Part shown: one piece after another, positions 10,601 through 20,419 of the stretch
How the letters are laid out: each line of letters opens with the position of its first letter
Position numbering within the stretch: the first letter of the stretch is position 1
NCBI RefSeq assembly: GCF_025370935.1
Contig: NC_133501.1
Location: 148,869-212,868, forward strand
Source of the DNA: Choristoneura fumiferana
Lineage: Eukaryota > Arthropoda > Insecta > Lepidoptera > Tortricidae
Direction: 5' to 3'
Length of the DNA stretch: 64,000 nt
Notes under the pieces: model-generated
What the model was told of the DNA's origin: nothing
Databases searched by the model: none
Seen by the model: only the letters and a program-made list of their open reading frames with translations
Program-made: the position numbers and the translations under genes

Positions 10601-13600
10601 CGGGCTTCATGACAAGCACATTCATTAAGGTCGAGGGTTTTATTTGGGGGTGCAACCAAGGTACCTGCATGTTACGACACTGTTTACGAGTAAGTGTGAT
10701 GAAAAATCCTTTGTTCCAGGACTCTATCCCTCTCAAAGAGATGATAAAGGAGGAGGGCGCCGAAGCGGAGGAGGGGAAGGAAGCGGACGGCGAGCGGCTG
10801 GAGCCCCACGCGGATACAGACGATGACACCCCCATGGAGGTCAGAATGGTGAGTGCTTGTATTTAACCGACTACGGAAACAATAATTAAATAAATGTCGT
10901 GGGACATGGGAAATTCACCACGAGCTTTACGGTGAAAGAAAACATCGCGAGGTTACACACCTGTGAAGTAATTCAATGGTATGTGTGATGTTCCCAATCC
11001 GTCATTCTGAGAGGAGGCCTGTGCAGTGGGACGTATATAGGCTGGGATGATGATGATGAACTATCAGATACAGCAGTGAATTGAAATTCCGGGATTTTAC
11101 AAAATTCCCATGGGGATTACATCGTGGTTTTCATTGACGTTGAATTAAAAACGACCCTGCCAAATTTCATGACTCTAAGCCCAACGAGTTATTTCGAGAT
11201 TTTATCCCTATCCCGTGGGAATATCGTCGTCGTGTTGTGTGTGTGGGAATATGTCCAGTTATGTACCATCAGCCAAAATTTTTGGTCTACCACCCTAATG
11301 TTGATAATCGTTTGCACGTCATCTATATTAATAATTTCGTACCGGTCTACGGTAGACTCGAACGAAATGCACATCAAATTGAAGAGCGTAAAAAATTAGT
11401 CAATCCGAGTCTACAACTTGTAGGCAGAAAATTCGGATTATCGAGTATTTTCAATATAAACTTGAATAAATTACTAGTATATAATGGCGTTGCGAAGTAA
11501 AACATGTCAAAGTCAATCACATCAAAGTGGCGTTAGTGCACGTCATCACGTGTCACAGGTTTGCATTTCGTTCTCCATTGTGACCTCTTAAGGGCCCCAC
11601 ACACGGTACGATTCGTCGATTTTCATCAGATCGATCGTACAGACGAATCGTACCGTATATGGGGCCCTTTAGGTCTAATTTCTTTGATTATGAGACAGAG
11701 ATATCATAATTATTTGGGCAAATAAGATTTAGGGGAAATATCTACTGGTGAAATACCGATACGTAAGTAGGTTAGCTGTTGAAAGTACGTTTGTGATAAT
11801 ATTAAGGCTGGGAATATACGTCAGATTTTTCGATAAGTACGACAGTCTTTACACTGGCAAAAAAAATTTTTCAAACATATTATTATGAGTCTACATTTTA
11901 CCCGAGCAATGCCGAGTTTTCATCTAGTAAAACAATAATGCCGATAGACGTTCTGTCAACTTGAAAGCTCGACTTTAGCGACATATTCAATTGGTAGCAA
12001 TTTGTTTCAAAATTGATAGACCACTTATTTGGCTGATGGTACATACCAAATTGGTCTCGCCGGAAGACCAGCGCTGACTCCATCCCAGGAGTACGCATTT
12101 ATGCTGAGGCGGGACCTTTTCGCTCACACATACAAAATTATATATTATTTGATATTTTGTATTTCAACTATTTTTGTAACGTTTCTCGTATTATGTGTGT
12201 GTCAAATAAACTTTTTTCATTAATTCATTCAAATTCCATCCTGATCCGGCCAGCCGTTTTAGCGTGAAGGAGTAACGAAAATTGAAAATATATATTCAAC
12301 TTGTTGTTACAGTTGAGTCGCGAGGAAGAAAAGGACGGCAAGAAGAAGAGAGACTACTCCCGCAAGAAGAAGTCAGACTCGAGGAGTGAGTAGTGTAGTG
12401 ATATAATTAACTAGCTTCTCCCTACGACTTTGTCTGCAGCCAGTGCCAGTTTTAGCACTTCTAGCGCCCTGGACGAGATTTCCACGGCGCCCCCAACTTT
12501 TGTGAATTTTCTAGAAGCTATAGCTTCAGGCGGCCCTTTTAATCCTGCGCATGATCATGCAGTGTGTTACCGGCAGCCAAGCTTTTTTAAACGAGGTTAA
12601 AGTGACGTATTTTTATAACTAAAATTATAACCATTTTTTTTTTCAATTTGACACCATTCAAAAATAATTCGAAGACACGGCTCCAGTAAAAAAACGCTTT
12701 ATTTTAGCCCTGAAAACCAGATTAATTTTCGATTTACTGCAAAATTAGTTTTTTTGTTGCTTTAAAACAAATAAATAGTTAGTTGATTGAGTGTGCGAAC
12801 AAGTGACGTCATAAGTTGCTATTTCCACTCAAACTCTACAAGAGAATACGGTATTTGACTATTTTGTATATGTTTTATAAATTAAAACTACACAATGCCT
12901 GTTATCGAATAGAAAAACAATTTTTAAGCTACCTTACAAATAACAAATTTATAAAGGTTTGAATTCAAGATTAGACAGAGAAAGACATACTGGCATGTGA
13001 CGTCACACGCCAGTACCGCCATACTTGCTGCATAGAGAAAAGCGTTTGAGAAAGAGACAGGTGTATAGATTTTTCAAAAAATCACTATAAATCCAATTTT
13101 CAACCGATTTAAATTTTCTCTTCGCTAAACACTATCTGTATATCTATATTTTCATAATAATATTAAGATATGGCAAAATCAGGAGTTGTCAAATACCGTA
13201 TTGTGTCATAAAAAGTACGTCAATTGATTGGTGGTGTCAACAACCCTATTGCCAGCAATTTACAGTACAGTAAATTGACAAATAATAATCAAAGTATCTG
13301 TCGGCTGTCATTTACTCTTACTTCTTACTGTCGTTTGCTTGCGGTCGCGAGCGCCAGAAACTTTAGTCAATACGGCCTCTGGTCTAAATAGTCCAAAAAT
13401 TTACGCGTCTGAAAAATTGGCACTGACAAAGCTCATAAAATTTACGGGTGACATTCTTTCCCGGCCCGGATAATGCCGACATGGAAATACCGCCTTTGTT
13501 TTTCGTGTACACGCCCATAGAAACTGACATGAGCTTGTATGGGCGTGTACACGAAAAACAGGGTCGGTATTTCTATGTCGGTATTATCCTGGCCGGGAAC

Positions 13601-16600
13601 GAGTGTCACCCTAATTTACCAAAGGACTCCTAAAGTGCATTATCAACTTTCACACATTATACTAAATACATGTCCCGAGTATAATTTAATATACTGAGCG
13701 GCAAAAAATGTGGCCCGCAAATGTATGCAGAAATAGGCAATTTTGTATGTAGAGTGGGCCAAATTTTTTGCCGCTGAGTGTATCTGGAAAATTTAAATAA
13801 TTCTTAGGGGCTGTTTCACCATCCATTGATTAGTGTTAACTGGCGGTTAGGTGTGATGCCGTCTCTATTTGTTTTGTTCGAATAGACGGAGACTGCATCA
13901 CATTTAACCGCCGATTAACGCTAATCAATGGATGGTGAAACAGCCCCTTAGTATCAACATCGCTTAATCAGTTTACAGCAAGTATTGTCATTCTCATTAT
14001 TTTACCAGCTTTTATTTAGTTTCATCTGGCCCGTTGTCTGTCTGTAATCAAATCTTGTAAGTTAAATTGGACCAACTTGCAGTGGTTGGATTGACTTGGA
14101 ATCTGGTATATTTATGTAAATTGCGTGACAATACAATAATCTGGTAGCGACATCCTGGTAGTCCTGCCAGGATCGTCTCCACAGGACGGAACTCTTCAAC
14201 GGTTAATGGCATCAACTTGAAATTTGATATGCAAATGTAGTTTGGGTGACAATACAAGTACAGTCAGCAAAAAAAGGTTTTATTAAAATTAAATTTTTAC
14301 CAAAATCTTTTTTAAATTTGCTGCGGTGTTCTCGTGGACAGCTTTCGCTGGCCAGAGTCTAGTCATTGTGTAATTAATTACATGACATGTTCTTGTGACA
14401 GTGACGTCAACTCGAGCACAATACAAATAATAGGCAGTAGTTTGACTAGTTAGTTTGAATTGGATTGGTCAAGCGGTTTGTGACACAGGAGCAAAATAAT
14501 TGCAAATTTCATAGCAATACGTGTGACAAGGGGGGGGGGGTTCTAAAAGGGTCAAAACTAGTGTGACGTACTTTGGATGGCCGCTAATATGTTAATAAAT
14601 TAAATTATAAGTTGGTAATAGAAAAAAAACTGCGTCTATTGCGGCAAGTTCGAAGTTCTTGTTGGATTTTATATGACATAAAAAGTTCATGAAGAGTTAG
14701 TACCGAGTGCTATAGCCACGTTAAGGAATCGAAACGGGGGCGAATAGAGCGGCCGGCGCGGCGCAGCACTCGACCAGCGACCGGACTGCGCGGCGTGGCA
14801 CTGCGTAGTTTTGTCTTGCGAAGATTGGTTAGCGGCCGTGTGAATGACGCTTGGCTGTGTGCGTGCGTCGATCCGGGCGCTAGTATGAAGTCGAAATACT
14901 AATGAACTAAAATAATTTCCTTGCTCACCCGCGACCTTACGATAGCTAAGCTTATGCAAAATATGCGTGTTCATGCAGTTCCTCCACCTCCACACTGTAA
15001 GAACACACGCAAATCACACAAACCCATCTATCACCACCACACTACACTGACGCGTTTCGAACTCAAACAGAGCTCATCTTCAGAGTGACACAACCGTACA
15101 CCATGCTACCAGTTGTTAGACTAACGAACCACAACCACCGTTTTAACTTGTCACTGTAACTCCCCAAGTACCCACATACGTTTTATGAAACAAAACAAAA
15201 CTACCCACAAATTATTAATAAATTTTCTAACCGTCCTTCAAAACTACCTAGCTTAGCTATCGTAAGGTCGCGGGTGAGCAAGGAAATTATTTTAGTTCAT
15301 TGATATGGACCTCCGCAAAGTAACGCCTGATTCAATAAATTAGTCGAACTGCCTATTTCTTGTATTGTGACTCTAGTGGAACATACCGTGCGTGAATGTT
15401 GTTCATTGTGTGCGTGTGCGCAGCGTGCTCGGGGTCGGAGAGCGCGACGGAGGCGTCGGCGCCGGACTCGCCGCACGCGAACGACGCCGAGCGGCAGCAT
15501 CGGCTCTGGAAGCGATCCGTCATGCTCGTATACAGCAGGTAAACTGTGCTTTAGGGCGTTTTTAAAAAAAACGTGTAACTTTTCTTTAAAAAAAATTTTT
15601 GTTTCATACAAATTATGAACGACCGAATAGCCAAGTGGTTAGAGAACCTGACTACGGTGCTTGAGGTACCGGGTTCGATCCCCAGCCGGGCAGATATATG
15701 TATGAATAATACGAATGTTTGTTCTCGGGGCTTGGACATTTAGTATGCATTTTAGTATGTATTTATCTATACTATTAGTATGTTTATCCGTTGCCTAGTG
15801 TCCATAGAACAAGCTTTGTATGGGACTAGGTCAATAATAATTGGTGTCAATTGTCCCATGATATTTATTTATTTCATTTATTACAATCAAAACCAAAACG
15901 TTTATTCTGAAAGTAGGCCACAAAAGGTGCTATCACGCGGGAACTATGCAATGCTATTTCCGGGATAAAACTATCCTATGTCCTTCTCCGGGACTCTAAA
16001 CTATCTGTATACCAAATTTCATCTAAATCGGTTCATCGGTTCAGACGTGATGAAGTAACAAACAAACAGACTTACAAACTTTGGCATTTATAATGCTAGT
16101 GGGATTAAATAAAAAATGAGACTAAGAGACAGAGAAAGCACATAAACACGATAGAAATAACATTTTCGAAAGCCGTTGGTGGATGGTGGCCTAGTGGTTT
16201 GACCTGTCGCCTCTCAAGCAGAGGGTCGTGCGTGGGTTCAAACCCCGGCTCGCGCCTCTGAGTTTATCGAAATTCATGTGCGGAATTACATTTAAATTTA
16301 CCACGAGCTTTGCGGTGAAGGAAAACATCGTGAGGAGACCTGCACAAACCTGCGAAGCGATTCAATGGTGCGTGTGAAGTTCCCAATCCGCACTGGGCCC
16401 GCGTGGGAACTATGGCCCAAGCCCTCTTGTTCTGAGAGGAGGCCTGTGCCCAGCAGTGGGACGTATATCTATAGGCTGGGACGAATGAATCGAACAGTAT
16501 AAACGCGAAGCTTTCTGAAGACATGGGTAAAAGTCTGATAATATTTTTTGGCCGCTGTACAGGCTGTGCGCACACAAGTACGCGTCTCTCTTCCTGCGAC

Positions 16601-19600
16601 CAATCACGGACGAGGAGGCGCCCGGCTACAGCGTGGTGGTCAAGCGGCCCATGGATCTGACCACCATCAAGAAGAACATCGAGGCCGGCCATATCAGGTG
16701 AGCATGCGCTCTGCGCGGTTTATCATCAAATTACCGACACTTAAATAGTCGAATTTTATTTCAAAGTCAACATAATATTCCTAGCAACAGTTTTTCTATG
16801 AAATAATAAAAATTTGAATGAACTTGTCACGAAACATAATTCCATCAAACAATGCTACTAGAACTAAATTTTCCATGAAACGTTTTCGATGAAATGATAT
16901 TCGATGTAAAGTTTGTCGGTAAAACAAGGGACACCCGCTCTGCGCACAAACAGATTCACAATGTTATTTAATGATTTCAATAATGAATATTTATTTATTT
17001 ATACACACATTAACACATTAACAGGCTTACAGTTTATATCAAAGCTCCTATTAAACTAGATAAGATGTAGACATACTCTGTTACTCTGTTACTGTCAACC
17101 GAGTCTTTATCGCACAGAAACAGTGCATAAGAGCGATAAGTGGTCCTCCTTCCTTAGTCCAAAAAGTTAGTCCTTCCTTCTTTCTGTAAAAAGTTGCCTG
17201 GAAGAGATCGCTCTTAAGCGATAAGGCCGCCTATTGCTCACCTTGTAATTTTAATAATTTGTTTTCTGTATCGCTTACTATGTCTGGTGTACAATAAAGA
17301 GTCTTTGTATTGTATTGTATTGTAAGTGGTGTCAACCGTCGAACTTCGTGTAAACCCTGGTTTCAGGAATATGGAATATTAACTGTCTACTCTGTTTACG
17401 TTTATGAGGTTTGCGTATTTGTTAAATTGCATCCAGAAATGTTAAAAAAAGTGACATAGTTTCATACAACACAAGGTATCCTCACAAATTAGATTTACCT
17501 TAAGATAAATACACTAATGAAAAAGAGAAATAGTTTCATACAGTGCATAAGACTTTACAATAATTTACCGGAGTCCATAAAACTACTCCATTGAATTCCT
17601 TCAAAACTCAACTGTTCCGTTGGCTTCACAAGAAGTGTTATTACTCTCTGAGGGAATTCTTGATAATATGTAAATAAACTGCAGGTGGTAGGACCTTGTG
17701 CAAGGTCCGCCCGGATTGCTACCACCATCTTGCTCGCTAATCCTGCCGTGAAGCAGCAGTGCTTGCACTGTTGTGTTTCGGCGTGGAGAGTAAGACAGCC
17801 GGTGAAATTACTGGCACGTGAGGTATCCCATCTTAGGCCTCTAGGTTGGCAACGCGTCTGCAATACCCTGGTGTTGCAGATGTTTATGGGCGGTGGTGAT
17901 CTCTTACCATCAGGAGACCCATTTGCTCGTTTGCCATCCAGTCAAATAAAAATAAATAATAATAATATAATAATAATAAATAAATATATAATTGAGAATT
18001 GAATAATAATTAGTAATTTAATAATTGAAAATTTAATATTATATAATTGAATAATAATATTTTTTATCAAACGGACATTTTTGTTGCAAAATGTCCTTAT
18101 AATAGATAAAACTAAACAAATGGATATAATATTAGAGTAGTAGTAGTATTTTGTTATTAATATAGTAAATCTCAATATTTGCATGACTTATAAAGTTTGA
18201 ATGTATGAGATCATAAATCATTGAACATCGTGTAATGTACTACATTCATTTCATATACTTTGTTTATTTAGCATTAGAAAGAAGGTAAGCGATCTTGACG
18301 TGTCTTTTTATTGAAAAACACTTTTGAAAAATAAGTCACAGCAAATAATAAGCAATGACATATACACATATGTATGTCTATCCGTTGTCTAGTGCCCATA
18401 CATAGTACAAGCTTTGCTTAGTTTGGGGCTAAGTCAATTGATGTAATTGTGCCAAAATTATATTTTTATTATTATAGGGATGACGACTGGGTTAAAAATA
18501 TATCATTCTATTTAGTCCGACAGTTAGATTATGGAAAAATATGGGACACGTATTTTTTGGTTTATCAAATTATTAAAAATCGACAAAGGTATAGATCATC
18601 AAACTTCCGGAGTGGGGGCTTGTGACGTCATCACCTCACTATTAGGTAAAAATCGTACCATATAGTGACTTCACTCGAAACTTCTAAGCACTGTATCCTC
18701 GTCATTTTTTGTTTGTCAAACAAAAGAACAAATACGTGTACAATATTTTTTATATAATATATTATATAGCAATATTTTTATAGCCGTGGTGGCCTAGTGG
18801 TTTGACCTATCGCCTCTCAAGCAGAGGGTCGTGGGTTCAAACCCCGGCTCGCACCTCTGAGTTTTTCGAAATTCATGTGCGGAATTACATTTGAAATTTT
18901 CCACGAGCTTTGCGGTGAAGGAAAAACATCGTGAGGAAACCTGCAGAAACCTGCGAAGCAATTCAATGGTGCGTGTGAAGTTCCCAATCCGCACTGGGCC
19001 CGCGTGGGAACTATGGCCCAAGCCCTCTTGTTCTGAGAGGAAGCCTGTGCCCAGCAGTGGGACGTATATAGGCTGAGATGATGATGAATATTTTTTAATT
19101 ATCTAACTGACGGACTAAACAATTTTTTTAGTCGTCTAGCCTTTTGTACAAAATATGTAACACTGTACAGATCGACGGCGGAGTTCCAGCGCGACGTACT
19201 TCTCATGCTGTCTAACTCTCTGATGTACAACAGCAGCGAACACAGCGTCTACCAAATGGCCAAGGAGTTGCATGAAGAGGTAACGTCCTGCGGGCCCTAA
19301 GCAGGGTGTAACATTTAGTTCGGTTTGTATGAGAAAGTCTGAAAGTTTCTTCGCAGGTTTGTGCAGGTTTCCTCACGATGTTTTCCTTCACCGCAAAGCT
19401 CGTGGTAAATTTCAAATGTAATTCCGCACATGAATTTCGAAAAACTCAGAGGTGCGAGCCGGGGTTTGAACCCACGACCCTCTGTTTGAGAGGCGATAGG
19501 TCAAACCACTAGGGCACCACGGCTTAAAAAATGTGAAATACAATTTTATTCATTGTCGATATCGTGTTTGATAATGAAAAAAAAATTAAAAATGTTTATA

Positions 19601-20389
19601 ATAACACCATGATAATTACAATCTATCATTAAATACAGTGGATCCCAAACTAGGCTGAGCCGTATCTTGGGACCCGGAGGTGACATATTGTCAATAAAGA
19701 TAATTACCGTTCTAATGCACAATAAACAAAGCCTATATAGGTAACACAAAACTGAAATGAAAAGATCGAAAATTGACAAAAATTATAATAATATTAAAAT
19801 TAAAATTAAATTAGTTTTTTTCATAGTTACATTAATTGCTTATGATCTACACAGTCGATAACCAAATATAAATAATGTAAGTTTTTTCAAAACAACCAGG
19901 TTCGATTTCCGAACTGAGTAAAAGTATGTATGAATGCAATTTTTCTTTCTGTGTATCTGTTTTCTGTATCGCTTACTATTTCTGGTGTACAATAAAGAGT
20001 CATTGTTTTGCATTCTTCTTGGCAACGATGGTCTCCGGAAGAGCTGCAGGGCTACTACGAAACTCGAAGTTCGTATCGTACCGTCCTTCTCGCTCTCGTA
20101 TTAAATAGTATAAGTGTCAGAGGGACCGCACGACACGAACTTCGAGTTTCGAGTTTCGTAGTAGCCCTGCTGGTTACTACCAGCAAAAACGCTAAAAACG
20201 TGACGTGTAAAATAGCCCTTTGTGTCCTACTTACAGAAAAAAACTTTGTTTTTTTTGTGTGTGCAGGCGCAGAGCCAGCTGGGCATGTTACTAGCTGCGC
20301 AGGCGCACGCCGGGCTGGCCGAGTGCGCGCCGCCGCGCCGCAAGCGACGCCGCGCGGACGACCCGCCGCACTACAAGCGGCAACACTAG
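4572..20389 (+). CDS. BRD8: BRD8 orthologue, C-terminal part (linker plus one bromodomain)
   Basis: Twelve exons with canonical borders: 4568-4661, 5071-5130, 5487-5624, 6971-7101, 7441-7591, 9741-9880, 10720-10848, 12313-12385, 15424-15538, 16563-16697, 19171-19279, 20267-20389. The first nine encode a Glu/Pro-rich acidic linker (many VEE, PEPEP and IKEE motifs), then a Lys/Arg patch. The next two complete a bromodomain with KRPMDLTTIKKNIEAG (ZA region) and STAEFQRD...LMYNSSEHSVY, where the Asn of MYN is the acetyl-lysine-binding position. The tail is basic and ends in a stop. BRD8 is a nuclear subunit of the NuA4/TIP60 acetyltransferase complex. The N-terminal SANT-like half of the family is missing, so 4572 is probably not the true start; the exon can be entered in phase 2 from upstream. 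Exon 5 has a frame conflict, described separately. Confidence 0.85.
5071..5130 (+). CDS. BRD8: BRD8 exon 2, acidic linker
   Basis: Twenty codons between CTGTTTAG and GTACAG, phase 0 to phase 0. The peptide is Glu-rich (PVEEENSPEEVPMEEEIK), continuing the composition of the previous exon. Confidence 0.8.
5487..5624 (+). CDS. BRD8: BRD8 exon 3, acidic linker
   Basis: Forty-six codons between CTTCAG and GTTAGC, phase 0 to phase 0. Alternating Glu/Pro and Val/Lys motifs (EEPVPVEEKPAPPPEVEVK). No stop in frame and strong G/C third-position bias, unlike the AT-rich intron around it. Confidence 0.85.
6188..6829. repeat. Mariner-type non-autonomous element
   Basis: Ends are inverted: TACAGTCGCTATCAGATATT on the left and its near complement GATGGCAACTGTA on the right, with TA at each end. 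Its interior (about 6580-6770) recurs at 47680-47870 in an intron of the minus-strand gene, and a related end lies at 37405. Confidence 0.7.
6971..7101 (+). CDS. BRD8: BRD8 exon 4, Pro/Glu-rich linker
   Basis: Starts after TTTTTTACAG in phase 0 and ends before GTTAGT in phase 2. Encodes IKEEVKEPEARPPPEPEPEP followed by Ala/Pro and Val/Glu runs. The donor is slightly off consensus. Confidence 0.8.
7441..7591 (+). CDS. BRD8: BRD8 exon 5, with a reading-frame conflict
   Basis: The exon is 151 bp between GTTCCAG and GTATTT. Entered in phase 2 it reads VPPETPPAPEPEPEPAPPLP, matching the style of the neighbouring exons. The second half looks most protein-like in another frame (EEPTVLEVTRQLPMPTGPAP), and that frame is the one that joins in phase to exon 6. 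One base missing, or two extra, in the CCG/GCC-rich middle would reconcile both halves; the summed exon length is also one base short of a multiple of three. An alternative exon 6 acceptor at 9748 would keep the other frame without an error. Confidence 0.7.
7660..7946. repeat. Foldback retroelement with hammerhead-like arms
   Basis: Long inverted arms of over 100 bp (GACCCGGATAACTCACGTCT ... complement) with a short unpaired centre. Each arm contains GGGCTA and TAGCCC followed by CGAAACATGTCGAGC, resembling stem II, the GAAA box and the cleavage triplet of a hammerhead ribozyme. A 14-bp direct repeat, ATATCGTCACTACT, lies at 7621-7634 and 7943-7956. A sister copy is at 59237-59533. Probably Penelope-like. 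Confidence 0.75.
7980..8510 (-). repeat. Interspersed repeat, inverted copy
   Basis: Reverse-oriented relative of the repeat at 1543-2520, with the GACAGACAGACAGACAGACA run at 8425-8455 and AGGGTTCC at its end. Confidence 0.7.
8580..8690. repeat. Short hairpin with TTGCTCACCCGCGACC arms
   Basis: Arms TTCCTTGCTCACCCGCGACC and complement around a 15-base loop. The same end sequence bounds the element at 14899-15305 and occurs at 45619 and 50570. Confidence 0.65.
8929..9279 (-). repeat. MITE with ATACGGTATTTGAC ends
   Basis: Inverted relative of 12845-13202. It is flanked by a nearly perfect 18-bp direct repeat (GGTAGTTACAATTGAGAG at 8905 and GGTAGTTACATTTGAGAG at 9280). Confidence 0.7.
9360..9640 (+). 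repeat. LINE-type 3' tail / SINE
   Basis: Contains GGACCTTGTGCAAGGTCC and GTTTATGGGCGGTGGTGATC, ending in CATCCAGTCGAATAAAAA. Copies at 17680-17950 (+), 27895-28110 (-) and 34540-34700 (+). Related shorter tails lie at 25712-25785 (-) and 39875-39950 (+). Confidence 0.75.
9741..9880 (+). CDS. BRD8: BRD8 exon 6, Pro/Glu-rich linker
   Basis: Starts after GTTTTAG in phase 1 and ends before GTGAGG in phase 0. Encodes LEPPLPPLPPEPAPASPEE, then a charged stretch rich in Glu, Lys and Asp ending KDDDAE. Confidence 0.8.
10490..10715 (+). repeat. Interspersed repeat beside BRD8 exon 7
   Basis: Shares GTCGAGGGTTTTATTTGGGG and TGTTACGACACTGTTTACGA with 59800-59985 in the minus-strand gene. It runs up to 5-10 bases from the exon 7 acceptor, so it keeps the reading frame open artificially. 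Confidence 0.65.
10720..10848 (+). CDS. BRD8: BRD8 exon 7, acidic linker
   Basis: Forty-three codons between TTCCAG and GTGAGT, phase 0 to phase 0. Encodes DSIPLKEMIKEEGAEAEEGK and an acidic tail with DTDDDTPMEV. The reading frame stays open upstream into a repeat, which is coincidental: the acceptor and the composition change mark the true edge. Confidence 0.85.
10895..11060 (+). repeat. tRNA-derived SINE family A, truncated
   Basis: Body and tail only (CACCACGAGCTTTACGGTGA ... GGCTGGGATGATGATGATGA). The tRNA-like head is missing. Confidence 0.7.
11591..11668. repeat. Tiny palindromic MITE, TTA target duplication
   Basis: Ends AGGGCCCCACACACGGTACG and complement; TTA on both sides (11588-11590 and 11669-11671). 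Fits the PIF/Harbinger class. Confidence 0.75.
12313..12385 (+). CDS. BRD8: BRD8 exon 8, basic patch
   Basis: Starts after TTGTTACAG in phase 0 and ends before GTGAGT in phase 1. Encodes a Lys/Arg-rich segment (EEEKDGKKKRDYSRKKKSDS), plausibly a nuclear localisation or DNA-contacting patch just before the bromodomain. Confidence 0.8.
12845..13202 (+). repeat. MITE with ATACGGTATTTGAC ends
   Basis: Inverted termini ATACGGTATTTGAC and GTCAAATACCGTAT. Sister copies at 8929-9279 and 52840-53412. Confidence 0.8.
13446..13612. repeat. Long hairpin element
   Basis: Two arms of about 75 bp (GGGTGACATTCTTTCCCGGC and complement; inner GTGTACACGCCCATA and complement) with a very short loop. AATTTAC occurs on both flanks. 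Confidence 0.7.
13692..13782. repeat. Mariner-type MITE, ACTGAGCGGCAAAAAA ends
   Basis: Inverted ends TACTGAGCGGCAAAAAATG and TTTTTTGCCGCTGAGTGTA with TA at each border. Confidence 0.7.
13807..13947. repeat. Palindromic MITE, TTA target duplication
   Basis: Near-perfect hairpin with GGGGCTGTTTCACCATCCAT at the left end and its complement at the right, flanked by TTA (13804-13806, 13948-13950). PIF/Harbinger-like. Confidence 0.85.
14899..15305 (-). repeat. Penelope-like repeat with hammerhead-like core
   Basis: Both ends carry the same 50-bp sequence in inverted orientation (AATGAACTAAAATAATTTCC ... GACCTTACGATAGCTAAGC). On the minus strand the interior reads CACTCTGAAGATGAGCTC then GAGTTCGAAACGCGTCAGTG, which folds like a hammerhead: stem I CACT/AGTG, stem II GAGCTC/GAGTTC, GAAA box and GTC. 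The first core box is CTGAAGA instead of CTGATGA. Confidence 0.65.
15424..15538 (+). CDS. BRD8: BRD8 exon 9, start of bromodomain 1
   Basis: Enters in phase 1 after GCGCAG and leaves in phase 2 at GTAAAC. A Ser/Ala-rich stretch leads into ERQHRLWKRSVMLVYSR, the first helix of the bromodomain, equivalent to the helix-Z segment of human BRD8. The matching exon of the second cassette (28910-29027) is 3 bp longer with the same phases. Confidence 0.9.
15618..15875 (+). repeat. tRNA-derived SINE family B
   Basis: The head contains an A-box-like ATAGCCAAGTGGTTAGAG and B-box GGGTTCGATCCC. The body has CGTTGCCTAGTGTCCATAG. Copies at 25317-25575 and 61667-62325 (interrupted). It is not a tRNA gene: no closed acceptor stem is visible. 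Confidence 0.75.
15885..16105 (+). repeat. LINE-like interspersed tail
   Basis: Contains ATCCTATGTCCTTCTCCGGG and ACCAAATTTCATCTAAATCG, ending ATTTATAATGCTAGTGGGAT. Related copies at 20420-20795, 25925-26100, 34860-35140 and 49190-49350. Confidence 0.65.
16185..16488 (+). repeat. tRNA-derived SINE family A
   Basis: Full-length: head GGTGGCCTAGTGGTTTGACC with B box GGGTTCAAACCCC, body CACGAGCTTTGCGGTGAAGG, tail GTGGGACGTATATCTATAGG. Other copies at 18783-19088 (+), 19340-19524 (-) and 57243-57537 (-). Confidence 0.85.
16563..16697 (+). CDS. BRD8: BRD8 exon 10, bromodomain 1 ZA loop
   Basis: The 135-bp exon enters and leaves in phase 2. Encodes LCAHKYASLFLRPITDEEAP and KRPMDLTTIKKNIEAGHIR, the ZA loop and helix A of the bromodomain, close to the human BRD8 pattern (RPMDLSTIKKNIENG). 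The second cassette has an exon of exactly the same length. Confidence 0.93.
17195..17325 (+). repeat. LINE 3' tail with (ATTGT)n
   Basis: GGAAGAGATCGCTCTTAAGC ... GGTGTACAATAAAGAGTC then TTGTATTGTATTGTATTGTA. Copies at 19945-20012, 48576-48706 and inverted at 60050-60125. Confidence 0.75.
17680..17950 (+). repeat. LINE-type 3' tail / SINE
   Basis: Second copy of the family at 9360-9640, nearly complete, followed by an AT-rich (AATAAT) simple repeat to about 18065. Confidence 0.75.
18783..19088 (+). repeat. tRNA-derived SINE family A
   Basis: Full-length copy ending just before BRD8 exon 11 (acceptor at 19170), with the GATGATGATGA tail. Confidence 0.85.
19171..19279 (+). CDS. BRD8: BRD8 exon 11, bromodomain 1 helices B-C
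   Basis: The 109-bp exon enters in phase 2 and leaves in phase 0. Encodes STAEFQRDVLLMLSNSLMYN followed by SSEHSVYQMAKELHEE. The Asn in MYN is the conserved acetyl-lysine anchor of bromodomains. Confidence 0.93.
19340..19524 (-). repeat. tRNA-derived SINE family A, partial
   Basis: Reverse-oriented head and body, just after BRD8 exon 11. Together with 18783-19088 it forms an inverted SINE pair around the exon. Confidence 0.8.
20045..20170. repeat. Palindromic MITE, GGGCTACTACGAA family
   Basis: Complete hairpin, bounded by GCAGGG and CCCTGC, less than 100 bp from the acceptor of the last BRD8 exon. Confidence 0.8.
20267..20389 (+). CDS. BRD8: BRD8 exon 12, basic C-terminal tail and stop
   Basis: Starts after GTGTGCAG in phase 0 and ends at TAG. 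Completes the last bromodomain helix (AQSQLGMLLAAQAHAG) and then a basic tail (PPRRKRRRADDPPHYKRQH). A candidate AATAAA polyadenylation signal lies downstream near 20869, just before the duplicated segment begins. Confidence 0.9.
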   Translation, partial: AQSQLGMLLAAQAHAGLAECAPPRRKRRRADDPPHYKRQH

Positions 20390-20419
20390 ACGACACCTGA
20401 CTCACACCAAATAATGTAA

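Noticed and set aside
10117..10866. A long open frame of 249 codons
   Set aside because: It is a chance extension of BRD8 exon 7 (10720-10848) through an upstream repeat. The acceptor at 10719, the phase and the change in composition limit the real coding part to the exon.
15623..15695. tRNA-like sequence with A and B boxes
   Set aside because: It belongs to a dispersed SINE family seen three times, with a shared non-tRNA body downstream and no proper acceptor stem.
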